64,000 nucleotides of DNA from Prochlorococcus_E sp000760215 (GCF_047303175.1 NZ_CP138945.1), one strand, 5' to 3'; numbered from the stretch's first letter, positions 1-9,378 are shown. Translations and numbers: made by a program. The notes: a model not told the origin generated them from the letters alone.

Positions 1-1
1 A

Positions 2-550
2 GACCCTAAAACAGGCGAAAGAATTGCAGTGAAGATTAAAAGCCATCACAATGTTGGTGGTTTACCTAAAGATTTGCAGTTTAAATTGGTCGAACCATTA
101 AGGTCCTTGTTTAAAGATGAGGTAAGGAAAGTTGGGAGAACTTTGGGTTTACCAGAAGAGATTGTTCGTCGCCATCCTTTCCCAGGACCTGGCTTGGCTA
201 TTCGAATTCTTGGTGATGTAACAAATGAAAAATTAAATTGTCTTCGTGATGCAGATTTAATTGTTAGGGAAGAAATAGCTCAAGCTGGGTTATACCATGA
301 TATTTGGCAAGCATTTGCTGTTTTATTGCCAGTGCGATCAGTTGGTGTAATGGGTGATCAGCGAACATATGCTTGGCCCATTGTTTTGAGATGTGTATCG
401 AGTGAAGATGGTATGACGGCGGATTGGTCTCGTTTGCCACATGATTTATTAGAAAAAATTTCCAATCGAATTGTAAATGAGGTTGCAGGAGTTAATCGCG
501 TGGTTTTAGATATTACTAGCAAGCCTCCTGGTACGATTGAGTGGGAATAA
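2..550 (+). CDS. guaA: GMP synthase (glutamine-hydrolysing), C-terminal part
   Basis: This is the 3' end of GMP synthase, which converts XMP to GMP with ATP and glutamine-derived ammonia in purine synthesis. The frame is open from base 2, so the gene begins before the window; the first ATG at 29 is internal. What remains is the end of the ATP-pyrophosphatase domain and the dimerisation domain: the KIKSHHNVGGLP stretch, HPFPGPGLAIRILG, the GVMGDQRTYAWPIVLR block and the invariant ending KPPGTIEWE. The ending matches the family exactly, so the stop is genuine. About 370 bases without an evident gene follow. Identification is secure; the amidotransferase domain is outside the window. Confidence 0.97.
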   Translation, partial: DPKTGERIAVKIKSHHNVGGLPKDLQFKLVEPLRSLFKDEVRKVGRTLGLPEEIVRRHPFPGPGLAIRILGDVTNEKLNCLRDADLIVREEIAQAGLYHDIWQAFAVLLPVRSVGVMGDQRTYAWPIVLRCVSSEDGMTADWSRLPHDLLEKISNRIVNEVAGVNRVVLDITSKPPGTIEWE

Positions 551-921
551 CAATGACTACTGAAATGTAGTTATACACTAAAAATAGGTATACTCACGCC
601 ATAGAAAAAGTAAAATTAGTCAACAATAATTGCAAGTTTTGTGATTAACGATTTTCATAGCTTGTAAATAGATTAGCTTTTGCAAGCACTATGATGATTA
701 TTAAAAGAATATTGAATGGGCGTAAATCATATTTTTTCTATGTAGTTTTGACTAGACACTGTTTGATTTGTCTAAGCTCTTCAAAAGGAAGTTCCTAAGA
801 AATAAAGGTTTTATCAGGTTGTTTTACTTAAAGATTCATACCATTTAGATATGTAGTTTATTGTTGTGGGCTGGTAAAAAATAAGATTTTAGCTAGTCTA
901 AATTAACAGCTTATAAATACA
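551..921. other. Gene-free stretch after guaA
   Basis: This 371-base AT-rich stretch separates guaA from the next plus-strand gene. I see no open frame of useful length on either strand, no tRNA-like element and no clear terminator hairpin with a T-run. It presumably holds the 3' end of the guaA transcript and the promoter of the following gene, but no -10/-35 pair stands out enough to call. Confidence 0.5.
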
Positions 922-1533
922 TTGACAGTAGCTAATCAGTCGGAATTAAGTGTTGATCGTAGACTTCAACATGACAGCATTAAATTAGCCGGTAAAACCA
1001 TCTTCCTTAATCCTTTTCTATATTGGAGACGGTTTGATACTAATACAGACCGTTGGTTAAGAGAGCCTGGCCAAATTGGTGAAGATCAAATTACTTTGAA
1101 TCGAACTCGTTTTTATCCGGAGATTGATTGGAATTTTTTAGATGAGGATCAAAGGCTTATTAAGGATGCATCAGTAGAAATGTTTTTGAAAAGTCTTGAG
1201 TTGATAAGCACTTTTCATCCAGACTTAACTTCTGGACAGTTGCTTGAAATCGAGCGTAAGATGGCAGTTACGAAAAAACGTGCGTTTGAAAAGTGGGTAA
1301 CCAACTCTTTCAAACGGCGATCAAATCTTGAGTTAAAAGAAAGAAAACGTTTTGCTAGAGAGCGTTTTTATAGGGAGTGGAAAGAGTGGCTTTCTATAGA
1401 TACAACCCAAAAAGCCCTTTTTCCTTTCGTTGTAGTTTGTTGTCTTTCTGTCTTTGGAGGTTGGTCATTAGGTTTTTCTAGCAATAGTTGTACTCCATAT
1501 TTTTCTTCGCCTAATAACTCTGGAATTAAATAA
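922..1533 (+). CDS. Conserved hypothetical protein with one C-terminal membrane segment
   Basis: I do not recognise a function. The 203-residue product starts at a TTG codon. It is a soluble, charged N-terminal region (residues 1-165, rich in Arg, Lys, Glu and Trp) followed by one hydrophobic segment at about residues 170-190 and a short polar tail. This looks like a tail-anchored protein. It sits between guaA and penicillin-binding protein 2, is followed after nine bases by another unknown gene, and probably shares its transcript. No enzyme motif is visible. The open frame and fit with its neighbours support a real gene; the start is less certain. Confidence 0.7.
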   Translation: MTVANQSELSVDRRLQHDSIKLAGKTIFLNPFLYWRRFDTNTDRWLREPGQIGEDQITLNRTRFYPEIDWNFLDEDQRLIKDASVEMFLKSLELISTFHPDLTSGQLLEIERKMAVTKKRAFEKWVTNSFKRRSNLELKERKRFARERFYREWKEWLSIDTTQKALFPFVVVCCLSVFGGWSLGFSSNSCTPYFSSPNNSGIK

Positions 1534-1542
1534 CTTTTATTT

Positions 1543-1914
1543 ATGTCAGGTTTTCAACTAAAAGATATTCATTTTATGTTGATGGATAATGTGCTGCCTG
1601 TGGGACTCGCACTTACAAATCGAGTACAGAAAGCAGGACCGACAAAAGTTGTTCAAGATTTTATCTCTTCTAATTATTCATTAGATCAGCTTCGTGAAGA
1701 AGGCTCTTTTTCATCTAAATTAGTTAGAGAAAAGCTTGATGAATTATATCCTGGTTTAGGTAACCCAGTTGTTGATATCGAAGTATCTGTGAACCCTCAA
1801 GAAGTCTCTGAAGAAGTGAATTCTACGGATCAAGATTCTCTGGTATACATTTTAAATAGAATAGATAAAAGGCTTAATTTAATTAGTTCTTATTTAGATA
1901 AACCAGTTGACTGA
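1543..1914 (+). CDS. Conserved hypothetical protein, soluble, 123 residues
   Basis: The function is not recognised. The protein begins MSGFQLKDIHFMLMDNVLP and has no signal peptide or membrane segment. Residues 1-75 look folded, with an amphipathic pattern. Residues 80-100 are acidic and probably flexible, and the last 20 residues form a predicted helix (LVYILNRIDKRLNLISSYL). It follows the tail-anchored protein after nine bases and precedes the PBP2 gene by 26 bases, so it likely belongs to a three-gene unit ending with cell-wall synthesis. That placement suggests, but does not show, a link to the envelope. Confidence 0.7.
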   Translation: MSGFQLKDIHFMLMDNVLPVGLALTNRVQKAGPTKVVQDFISSNYSLDQLREEGSFSSKLVREKLDELYPGLGNPVVDIEVSVNPQEVSEEVNSTDQDSLVYILNRIDKRLNLISSYLDKPVD

Positions 1915-1940
1915 ATTGAAAAAGATTAGAAATTATCCTA

Positions 1941-3734
1941 GTGAATTTAAAGCATCGTAAATTCAATTATAAAACAAATCAGAGTAATATTTTACTCCTA
2001 TTGATAATATTTTTATTTTCTTCTATTACAGGAAGACTTTTTTGGTTGCAAATAATTAGAGGATCATTTTATAGAAAACTTTCAGATGAGAATCGTATAC
2101 GATTAGTATCTAATCCACCAATTAGAGGAAAGATAATTAGTGCCAATGGTCGTTTATTGGCTGATAATAAATTAAGGTTTAATTTGATATTGCAACCTCA
2201 TTTAGTTGATAAAATAAAATTGCCTATCCTATTAAGTAGATTATCTAATTTGCTTAAAGTTGATTTAGAAGATCTCGAATATTCTTATAAACAAGGAATA
2301 TTAAATAATCAGTTCAGCATTAATTTATTATATGATTTATCTAATATACAAGTTTTGAAGTTTAAGGAGCTTGCGAGCACTTTTGTTGGAGCCCAAATTC
2401 AAACAGAATCAGTGCGTTATTACCCTAATAAAAATTGGGCCTCTCACGTTCTTGGTTATACACAATCAATTAATCTTGATGAATATCGTAGGCTTTATAA
2501 ACAGGGATATAAAATGAATGATGTTATAGGCAGAATTGGTTTAGAAGCAGCTTTTGAAAAACATTTACGGGGTAAATGGGGTGGGGAAATGTTAGAAGTC
2601 AATGCTTCTGGAAAGATTCAACGAAGTCTTGGTTTTGAATCTCCTAAGGCAGGGAATGATTTACAAGTAACACTAGATTTTGATCTACAGAATATTGCTG
2701 AAGATGTCTTAGCAGATAAAGTTGCTGGCGCAATCGTTGCATTAGATCCTAATACTGGTGCTATTAAAGCTATGGCTAGTAAGCCAGGTTTTGACCCTAA
2801 TTTTTTCACAAGATCTCTTCGAACAGAAAAGGAATATAAGGAAATATTTTTATCCAATAATTCACCATTATTCAGTCGAGCATTAAATGCTTATGATCCT
2901 GGAAGTACTTGGAAAATTGTCACAGGTATGGCTGGTATGGAGACTGGTAAGTTTCCACCTAACATAATTTTAAAAACAGCTTCCTGTATAAAGTACGGAG
3001 GTCATTGCTTCCCTGAGCATAATCGTAAAGGATGGGGAGCAATAGGTTATGAGGATGCTTTTAGGGTTTCAAGTAATACTTTTTTTTATCAGGTAGGTGT
3101 TGGGGTTGGTATTGATGAATTATATAAAGTTGCTATCCAATTAGGCTTTAATAAGCATACAGGCGTTGAGATTGGAGCAGAGGAGAGTAAAGGGTTTGTT
3201 GGGAATAAGGAGTGGGCATCTAGGGGGAGAGGCTGGGGTCGACCAGGCTCGACACCATGGATACCTGAAGATATTGCAAGTGCATCGATAGGACAGGCAG
3301 TAGTACAGGTTACACCTTTGCAATTAGCCCGAGCCTATGCTGTTTTTGCTAATGGAGGTTATTTAATTACTCCTCATTTTGTTGACGGTGATATTGATTG
3401 GATGTCTTCTCGTTATCGAACAAAGGTAGATATTAAAGCTAGTACTTTGGAGACAATAAGAGAAGGGCTTAGAAGAGTTGTAGATTCTGGCACGGGTAGA
3501 AATTTAACATGGAATCTACCAACTTTGCCTCCAGCTGCAGGAAAAACAGGAACGGCTGAGGATAGTACTGGTGGACAAGACCATGCTTGGTTTGCATGCT
3601 TTGCACCCTTTGAATCAAGTGAAATTGTTATTGTTGCTTTTGCTCAAAATACACCTGGTGGAGGTTCAGTTCATGCTCTTCCCATGGCTCAAAAAATTCT
3701 ACAAAAATGGCATGAGAAATATACTAGTAATTAG
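1941..3734 (+). CDS. mrdA: Penicillin-binding protein 2 (peptidoglycan transpeptidase)
   Basis: This class B penicillin-binding protein cross-links peptidoglycan for cell elongation and is anchored in the inner membrane. The 597-residue product starts at GTG. A short basic N-terminus is followed by one membrane anchor at about residues 17-37, then the PBP dimer domain, then the transpeptidase domain. The three active-site motifs are present: STWK near residue 321 (nucleophile Ser), SSN near 377 and KTG near 535. Length and domain order fit PBP2 (MrdA) rather than FtsI, although telling them apart by eye is not certain. It ends 16 bases before a convergent small gene, with no clear terminator between them. 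Confidence 0.92.
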   Translation: MNLKHRKFNYKTNQSNILLLLIIFLFSSITGRLFWLQIIRGSFYRKLSDENRIRLVSNPPIRGKIISANGRLLADNKLRFNLILQPHLVDKIKLPILLSRLSNLLKVDLEDLEYSYKQGILNNQFSINLLYDLSNIQVLKFKELASTFVGAQIQTESVRYYPNKNWASHVLGYTQSINLDEYRRLYKQGYKMNDVIGRIGLEAAFEKHLRGKWGGEMLEVNASGKIQRSLGFESPKAGNDLQVTLDFDLQNIAEDVLADKVAGAIVALDPNTGAIKAMASKPGFDPNFFTRSLRTEKEYKEIFLSNNSPLFSRALNAYDPGSTWKIVTGMAGMETGKFPPNIILKTASCIKYGGHCFPEHNRKGWGAIGYEDAFRVSSNTFFYQVGVGVGIDELYKVAIQLGFNKHTGVEIGAEESKGFVGNKEWASRGRGWGRPGSTPWIPEDIASASIGQAVVQVTPLQLARAYAVFANGGYLITPHFVDGDIDWMSSRYRTKVDIKASTLETIREGLRRVVDSGTGRNLTWNLPTLPPAAGKTGTAEDSTGGQDHAWFACFAPFESSEIVIVAFAQNTPGGGSVHALPMAQKILQKWHEKYTSN

Positions 3735-3750
3735 TTGTTTAGTTCAAATG

Positions 3751-3984
3751 TTAAGCAACTTCTAAACTTCTTTCTTGTTCAGATAACTTGCTTTCCAAAA
3801 TCTGTTTTGCTTCTATTAATGAACAAATTGACGTTCTAAACGGGAGCAAGACAAGCGGACTTTTCTCCGGCCTAATCAACCAACTTTTGTTGAGTTGTTC
3901 TATTAAAACAAAACCTCTATAGCGAATTACAGACTTTGATGTAGAAAAAATCCTCATTTGATTTTTAAAGGGTAAAACTGCCAT
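3751..3984 (-). CDS. Small conserved hypothetical protein, 77 residues
   Basis: No function is recognised. The product begins MAVLPFKNQMRIFSTSKSVI, is mildly basic and has no membrane segment. The N-terminal 50 residues look like a small beta-rich fold and the C-terminal 25 form a likely helix (EAKQILESKLSEQERSLE). It converges on the penicillin-binding protein gene. A palindrome CTATATATAG lies 15 bases upstream of the ATG and could serve as its -10 region. It is called as real because the frame is clean and the composition is protein-like. Confidence 0.6.
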   Translation of the reverse strand: MAVLPFKNQMRIFSTSKSVIRYRGFVLIEQLNKSWLIRPEKSPLVLLPFRTSICSLIEAKQILESKLSEQERSLEVA

Positions 3985-3998
3985 GTTGCTATTTTAAA

Positions 3999-4157
3999 CT
4001 ATATATAGTGTACCAAGGCATAAGATCGATTTTTGTCTCCTTTAACGAGAAAAAAATATTGACGAGAAACCATTGCACTGCAACATAACTGCATGATTCT
4101 TCATGTAATCAGGTTTTCCCTTGGAAAGTTTTAAATTTTTAATGACTCTATATATAG
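3999..4157. repeat. Two copies of the palindrome CTATATATAG
   Basis: The 10-base palindrome CTATATATAG, followed in both cases by TG, occurs at 3999-4008 and again at 4148-4157. The copies sit at the two ends of the gap between two minus-strand genes. The copy at 3999 could be a -10 element or operator for the small gene starting at 3984. In AT-rich DNA a chance origin is possible. Confidence 0.3.
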
Positions 4158-4181
4158 TGAGTTCTAAGGAGAGACTTGCTT

Positions 4182-4706
4182 TTAAATATTCAAAGGATTC
4201 ATTGCTAGTAATCTTTGTAAAATATCTTTGATTGATTCATCTTTTGCTGGGTTGCTCTTATTACTAGCTAATTGCCGTCCAACTACTTGTGCACCAAGGT
4301 GAGTGAGTTGTATACGCATTGATATCAGTAATTCCATGCAACCTCCTCCAGAAAAGCTGGCCATTGCAATAGGACGTCCATTGAATAATTTACGAAAATC
4401 TTTGTCTTGTACTGACAGCCAAGCAATCGCGTTAGTTAAAACGGGTGGGATAGAACCATTGTATTCAGGCGCACAAACAACCCAGTGGCTTTTTGAGAGC
4501 ATGTGAGAGTTAAGTTTATCTATGTCTGATGGAATACATGAATTGTTTTGTGTTTTTGGAGTAAAAATAGGGATATCAAGGGTTGTAAGGTCAATTATTT
4601 CAGGGTTTTTCACTATTTCTTTCCCAATAGCAGCAAACTGTTTTGCTAACTTTAGATTTTCGCCATCACTAGCAGTAATGATCAGTAAGCTTTTTGTAGA
4701 GGCCAT
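4182..4706 (-). CDS. NADPH-dependent FMN reductase family protein
   Basis: This small flavoprotein of the flavodoxin-like fold probably reduces FMN or quinones with NAD(P)H in the cytosol. Evidence is the N-terminal beta strand and phosphate-binding region (SLLIITASDGENLKLAK), the family-typical CAPEYNGSIPPVLTNAIAWLS block near residues 80-100 that contacts the isoalloxazine ring, and the later SFSGGGCMELL. The chosen start is the ATG of MASTKSLL; an ATG six codons upstream also exists. The gene lies 48 bases downstream of the Flv1-like gene on the same strand, so it could feed electrons to, or work beside, the flavodiiron pair. The substrate is not determinable from sequence. Confidence 0.85.
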   Translation of the reverse strand: MASTKSLLIITASDGENLKLAKQFAAIGKEIVKNPEIIDLTTLDIPIFTPKTQNNSCIPSDIDKLNSHMLSKSHWVVCAPEYNGSIPPVLTNAIAWLSVQDKDFRKLFNGRPIAMASFSGGGCMELLISMRIQLTHLGAQVVGRQLASNKSNPAKDESIKDILQRLLAMNPLNI

Positions 4707-4754
4707 CGAATGGTTGGGAATCATACCTTTACTTATATTTATCAGAATTCATGC

Positions 4755-6575
4755 TTAATAATTTGCTCCTGTACGACGATGATGTACAGCTGTAACCCCA
4801 CTTTTATCTAAAACTTTGCCATATATAACTTCTGCATATATTAGCCAATGATCCCCACATTCCATACGTTGCTTGACACAACATTCAAGCCATGCCAATG
4901 CTTCTGGTAGTATTGGTTGATTACCTGGGGTTCTCAGTAGATCAAGGCCTGATAAACGATTTGCTCCTGGTAAAAAAGGTTGAAGAAATTGTTTAAGTAG
5001 TTTTTGGTGATTACTCTGATTAAGGATATTTAAGGCAAAAAGGTCTTCAATATGCAGAAGAGATTCTACAGCCCTGTCTTTGGCTACAGCAATTGTGATT
5101 CCAGGGGGTGAAAAACTTGCTTGGCTAATCCAGCTTGCAACCATTGCACTATTTATATCACTCTCCTCCCCCGTTTTTTGTGCTGTTAATACAGATAATG
5201 ATCCAACCACTTTTCCTAATGCTAATAACGCAGGATCGCTTTTGCTGATATTAATACCTCCTGTTAATCGACGTTCTTGCCTATTTTTTTCTTTAATTAG
5301 TTGTCGCCCAAATTTTGTTCCTGTTTCCTCTAATGTTTTTAACATCTCAGCATTAGGGCTGAATTTAATTTTGATAGGATTGAAACCAAACTCAAAGCCA
5401 CCATCAAGTAATTTTTTTTCTAATAGATCTATAGCTTCTCCACTCCATCCATAACTACCAAATATACCAACAGGCTTCTTTCTATCTCCTTCGGAAAGAA
5501 GAGTGCCAAGAGCAGAGATAATAGGAGTTGGTGCATGCCCACCTAGAGTTGGCGATCCAATGAGATACCCTTCAGCTTCTTGTATAGCAGTTAATAATTC
5601 ATTAGTTGAGGTGAATTCACAATTCAGACTTTTTACGTGAATGCCTGTTGAGCTAATTCCTTTTGCAAGAGTATCTGCAATAGCTGCTGTATTTCCATAA
5701 GCGCTTGCAAATAACATAACAATATTGATAGATGATTTACTTTGTTGATCCCCCCATCTTTGGTAATCATTTAATAAACTACGCCAACTACTTTCAATAG
5801 TTGGACCATGACTAGGTGCAATCGAACTGATGTTAAGTAATTCGAGCTTTTCTACAATTCTATTAATTTGACTCACCATAGGAGTCATTAGACAGTCAAA
5901 GTAATGCCTGCGCTCTTCTTCTGTACTGGCTCTATTTCTTTCTGACCATTCTGCGGTGCAAATGTGTGCCCCAAAAAGCTTGTCACTCATAAGAAAACCT
6001 GTTGTTTCTTCAAAAACTATTAGTCCACCTGGCCAACGAGCTGTTGGCGATGGGATTAATTTGAGAACGTAACCATTAGCAATAGAAATAGATTGATCTT
6101 GTTTTATCAACTCAATTTTTGGGATTGGAGGCGTTTTTGGCTTTGAGCTTGTAATAGGCTCATTCTTGTTAGGCTTGCTTTGTGTCCATAGTTCTTGAAG
6201 TATTTTCCCACCTGGATTAGAGCAGATTATTTTTAGATTCTTATATGTGGAGGCAAGCTTTCTAAGGAGATTTACTCGATTAGGGTTGATGTGGCCAACA
6301 ATTACTATTAGCTCTTTAATTTCTTTAGAGATGATTGTTTGTAAAGTTGGGATATATATCTCTTCAAAATTGGATCCAGGAGGATTAATTAATATTGCTG
6401 AAGAGTTAGTATTAAAAAAAAGAAATGAATTAGACGTTGTTCCTTTCCCTAAGGAATATTCGACTCCAAATCTTAGTTTTTTAGGACTGAGACATCTCAG
6501 AGATATAAATCCATCGTCAATTGAAAGATTTATAATACTTTTTTGATTTTCCTCTTGTGTAGATAATTGATTCAT
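4755..6575 (-). CDS. flv1: Flavodiiron protein, Flv1 (A) type with degenerate metal site
   Basis: This is a cyanobacterial class C flavodiiron protein, which reduces O2 to water with electrons from photosystem I. Three domains are visible: a metallo-beta-lactamase-like domain (about residues 20-265), a flavodoxin domain (about 280-425, with MLFASAYGNTAAIAD) and a C-terminal flavin reductase domain (about 450-606, with ASWISQASFSPPGITIAVAKDRA). The canonical HxExDH metal motif reads HINPNR here, and the later ligand His is replaced (PTARWPGG), as is typical for Flv1/FlvA subunits that pair with a catalytic Flv3/FlvB. It follows the Flv3-like gene by 14 bases and must be co-transcribed. The assignment rests on domain order and ligand loss. 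Confidence 0.9.
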   Translation of the reverse strand: MNQLSTQEENQKSIINLSIDDGFISLRCLSPKKLRFGVEYSLGKGTTSNSFLFFNTNSSAILINPPGSNFEEIYIPTLQTIISKEIKELIVIVGHINPNRVNLLRKLASTYKNLKIICSNPGGKILQELWTQSKPNKNEPITSSKPKTPPIPKIELIKQDQSISIANGYVLKLIPSPTARWPGGLIVFEETTGFLMSDKLFGAHICTAEWSERNRASTEEERRHYFDCLMTPMVSQINRIVEKLELLNISSIAPSHGPTIESSWRSLLNDYQRWGDQQSKSSINIVMLFASAYGNTAAIADTLAKGISSTGIHVKSLNCEFTSTNELLTAIQEAEGYLIGSPTLGGHAPTPIISALGTLLSEGDRKKPVGIFGSYGWSGEAIDLLEKKLLDGGFEFGFNPIKIKFSPNAEMLKTLEETGTKFGRQLIKEKNRQERRLTGGINISKSDPALLALGKVVGSLSVLTAQKTGEESDINSAMVASWISQASFSPPGITIAVAKDRAVESLLHIEDLFALNILNQSNHQKLLKQFLQPFLPGANRLSGLDLLRTPGNQPILPEALAWLECCVKQRMECGDHWLIYAEVIYGKVLDKSGVTAVHHRRTGANY

Positions 6576-6589
6576 TTCAGGATTTGATT

Positions 6590-8362
6590 TTAGTAAGAGG
6601 TTCCGGCCTTGCGATGGTGAACGGCTGTTTTTGCTTCTGAATTGGAAATATTGCCATGTTCTACTACTCCATAAATAATCCAGTGATCAGTAGTTTCTAG
6701 TCTTTGCTTTACCAGACAATCTAAATATGCTAGCCCCTCACTTAATACTGGACCTCCTTGTGCGATATTGTCTATTATGGGAATACCTTCAAAACGATCC
6801 GCTCCTGGAGGAAATCTTTTTAGAAATTGTCTAAATAATTTCTGGTAGTTGTTTTCTTCTAAGACATTTAAGACAAAGCGATCACCCACCTGCATGAGAC
6901 TCTCGATTGCACGATCTTTTGCAACTGCAACAGTGAGTCCAGGAGGTGAAAAACTTGCTTGACTGACCCAGCTTGCTATCATTGCACCTCTTCTTTTATC
7001 TTTCCCTTTGCCTTGACTAGCAGTTACGACATATAGACCTCCACTAATACGGCCAAGGGCTTTCACGAGATCACCATCTAAGCTCTTTATAGTAGCAATG
7101 TTCTTTTTGCGGTTGAGTATTTGCCCTAGATCAGTTCCAGCTTCTTCAAACCGTTGAAATGTATTTGCATCAGGTGATTTTTTTATTCTTAATGGCGAGA
7201 AAGCTTCTTTTTGGCCAAGCCCTCTGAGTTGGTTGGCAATCACATCAATTGGCTCATCACTCTCTCCAAAACTTTCATATACACCTATCCATTGTTTTTG
7301 TTTTAATGCTGCAAGTAGTGTTCCTATTGAGCTTTGCAGTTCTTCATCAGCTTCATTTGGCCATGTTGGTAGAATGACTGCTTTTGCATCTCCAATTAGT
7401 GCACTAAGTTCTTGACTATCAGAGGATCGGATATCAACAAGTTGTACCTGTGCTTCAGCTTTATTAGCTCCTAATGCAATTGCCTGACTAAGTTGATCAC
7501 AAAAACCATATTGGCTGATATAGCAAATTGCTACATATCCATCGGCTGTATTTCGTTGACTACTCCAGGAATGATAATTATTTAGCCATAGCTCGATATT
7601 ATGGTGTAGTAGAGGTCCGTGGCCAACTGCGATTGTGTTTATTTCTGGTAAGCTTTTAATTCTTTTTAGTGCTTGAAGTACACTGCGAGCATTTGGTCCC
7701 ATTAAGCAATCATAATAGTAACGAAAGTCTTCATTAATTAATTCAGGATTTAGATCATATAGCTCATCAGTACAGTAATGGAGTCCAAAGGCATCACATG
7801 TATAAAGAATTTTTGTGCCATGATCAAACGAAAAAATAGTGTCTGGCCAATGAAGATTTGGAGCACTTATAAATTCAAGGTTGTGATTAATACCATTTGA
7901 TGGATTCTTTCCTAGCTCAAGTGTATTACCAGTTTTTATAGCTGTTGATTTGAATGAACGGTGAACTTGGTTTTCTAGAAATTGCAATGCTACTTTTGAA
8001 CCATAAATTTCAATTTCGTTATTTAGATCAAGGATGTTACTAATTAATCCTGAATGATCTGGTTCCGTATGACTGACTATTAAATAATCAATAGTTTTCG
8101 GATCGATTGTTTCTTCTAAAACTTTCAACCATAAGCCTTGAAATTTCGCATGGCTTGTATCGATTAAAGCAGTTTTCTCTCCTTGAATAATAAAACTGTT
8201 GTATGTAGTTCCATTGCGCAACCCAAACTCAATATCAAATCGACTCCGCTCCCAATCCAGTGAACGAATAGTGGTGGTATTTGGACCTATGCCCTTGCAT
8301 TGCAATGAAAGCTTAGGTCTATTTGCTGTTTTTTCTATGACGGATGGTGAGTTAGTCGTCAT
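6590..8362 (-). CDS. flv3: Flavodiiron protein, Flv3 (B) type with intact diiron site
   Basis: This is the partner of the downstream Flv1-like protein in light-dependent reduction of O2 to water, which protects photosystem I. It has the same three domains: beta-lactamase-like (about residues 30-265), flavodoxin (about 275-420) and flavin reductase (about 445-590, with the ASWVSQASFSPPGLTVAVAKDRA block). The diiron ligands are present: HTEPDH near residues 97-102, the His in PNLHWPD, the Asp in TCDAFG and the His in VGHGPLLHH. The length of 590 is normal. It is first in a probable flv3-flv1-FMN reductase transcript, with about 115 bases upstream for a promoter. Confidence 0.92.
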   Translation of the reverse strand: MTTNSPSVIEKTANRPKLSLQCKGIGPNTTTIRSLDWERSRFDIEFGLRNGTTYNSFIIQGEKTALIDTSHAKFQGLWLKVLEETIDPKTIDYLIVSHTEPDHSGLISNILDLNNEIEIYGSKVALQFLENQVHRSFKSTAIKTGNTLELGKNPSNGINHNLEFISAPNLHWPDTIFSFDHGTKILYTCDAFGLHYCTDELYDLNPELINEDFRYYYDCLMGPNARSVLQALKRIKSLPEINTIAVGHGPLLHHNIELWLNNYHSWSSQRNTADGYVAICYISQYGFCDQLSQAIALGANKAEAQVQLVDIRSSDSQELSALIGDAKAVILPTWPNEADEELQSSIGTLLAALKQKQWIGVYESFGESDEPIDVIANQLRGLGQKEAFSPLRIKKSPDANTFQRFEEAGTDLGQILNRKKNIATIKSLDGDLVKALGRISGGLYVVTASQGKGKDKRRGAMIASWVSQASFSPPGLTVAVAKDRAIESLMQVGDRFVLNVLEENNYQKLFRQFLKRFPPGADRFEGIPIIDNIAQGGPVLSEGLAYLDCLVKQRLETTDHWIIYGVVEHGNISNSEAKTAVHHRKAGTSY

Positions 8363-8478
8363 GTATTGTGCCGATCATGTTGAATACTTTAAGTTGTGAA
8401 GTCTGGATATGAGACTTATTCGAGAGAAAAGAAACCATATCGTTCTTGATTGTTTTGACTACAGCTCCTTTCTATTTA

Positions 8479-9372
8479 TCAAATACTTTCACTGGATTCA
8501 TTTTCAGTATTGACTGACATTGCGCTTATCATTGCTTTTTGGGCTTGAACTTGACTGAAAGAAATTAAATCTTTAATGAACCTAATTTGCGATTCAGGGA
8601 ATTCTGGATTTGCAGCTAATGGTAGATCTCCGGCAATTGAAGCCCCAGATGTTTTTTCTGTTGATGAGGTTATTACTACCAAGTCATCATCTAAAGTACT
8701 TGTGTATGACCACCAAAGATCTGGAGTGCTCATTATTTTATCTTTAAACCTTTTATTTTTACTATTAGATGTATTTTTCAATTTATCAGTTGCTTTTACA
8801 TTCTCTTTCTTCTTGAAACGTCTTTTGTTAACTAGGTCTGATAACAATGTATTTTTATCCTTTCCACGTAATTGAAAAAGAATAAAAGGATCTTCTTTAA
8901 ATTGTTCTCCCATTAAAAAATAAACAGCACTTACATGTTTGCATGGGTTTGCTGGATCAGGACAGTTACATTCACTTTTTACTTCTTGAAGATTGAAGGG
9001 AAATAATCTTTTACCTGTAGTGGCAAAAGCTTGTTCTATGTCTTTTGGCATCACTCCAGCTAATAATTGTGCTGACCATTTTGCTTTTTGTGCTAATGCG
9101 TCTATGACATATCCCCAATCCTCATCATCTAGAATATCCAGCCAAATTTTTACTTTGTATGGTTTGTTTTCTGTACCTTGAACCCTTGCATGAATTCTTC
9201 GACCTTCGAAGCGAATTGACGTGACATTACCTTCTCTCGCATAGCCCCAGGCGCGTTCTAGGCGTTTTTTGTAGCGATAGGAGTTTATTAGTTCCATCCA
9301 TTGCTCAACCCACCAGGATTGCTTCCCAAGCCCTTCTCTACCAATAGCTGTTGTTATTTCAGAGTTATTCAT
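8479..9372 (-). CDS. SWIM zinc-finger protein, partner of the SNF2 helicase
   Basis: The 297-residue protein carries a SWIM zinc finger (CNCPDPANPCKH, near residues 135-146), a fold found with SNF2 ATPases and thought to bind DNA or protein. The N-terminal part (residues 35-110) resembles the segment before the finger in bacterial SWIM proteins. Residues 185-225 are Lys/Asn-rich and probably disordered. It starts six bases after the stop of the SNF2-family helicase on the same strand, so the two are surely co-expressed. The biological role of the pair in bacteria is unresolved, and DNA repair or chromosome remodelling are guesses. Confidence 0.85.
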   Translation of the reverse strand: MNNSEITTAIGREGLGKQSWWVEQWMELINSYRYKKRLERAWGYAREGNVTSIRFEGRRIHARVQGTENKPYKVKIWLDILDDEDWGYVIDALAQKAKWSAQLLAGVMPKDIEQAFATTGKRLFPFNLQEVKSECNCPDPANPCKHVSAVYFLMGEQFKEDPFILFQLRGKDKNTLLSDLVNKRRFKKKENVKATDKLKNTSNSKNKRFKDKIMSTPDLWWSYTSTLDDDLVVITSSTEKTSGASIAGDLPLAANPEFPESQIRFIKDLISFSQVQAQKAMISAMSVNTENESSESI

Positions 9373-9378
9373 TCTTCT

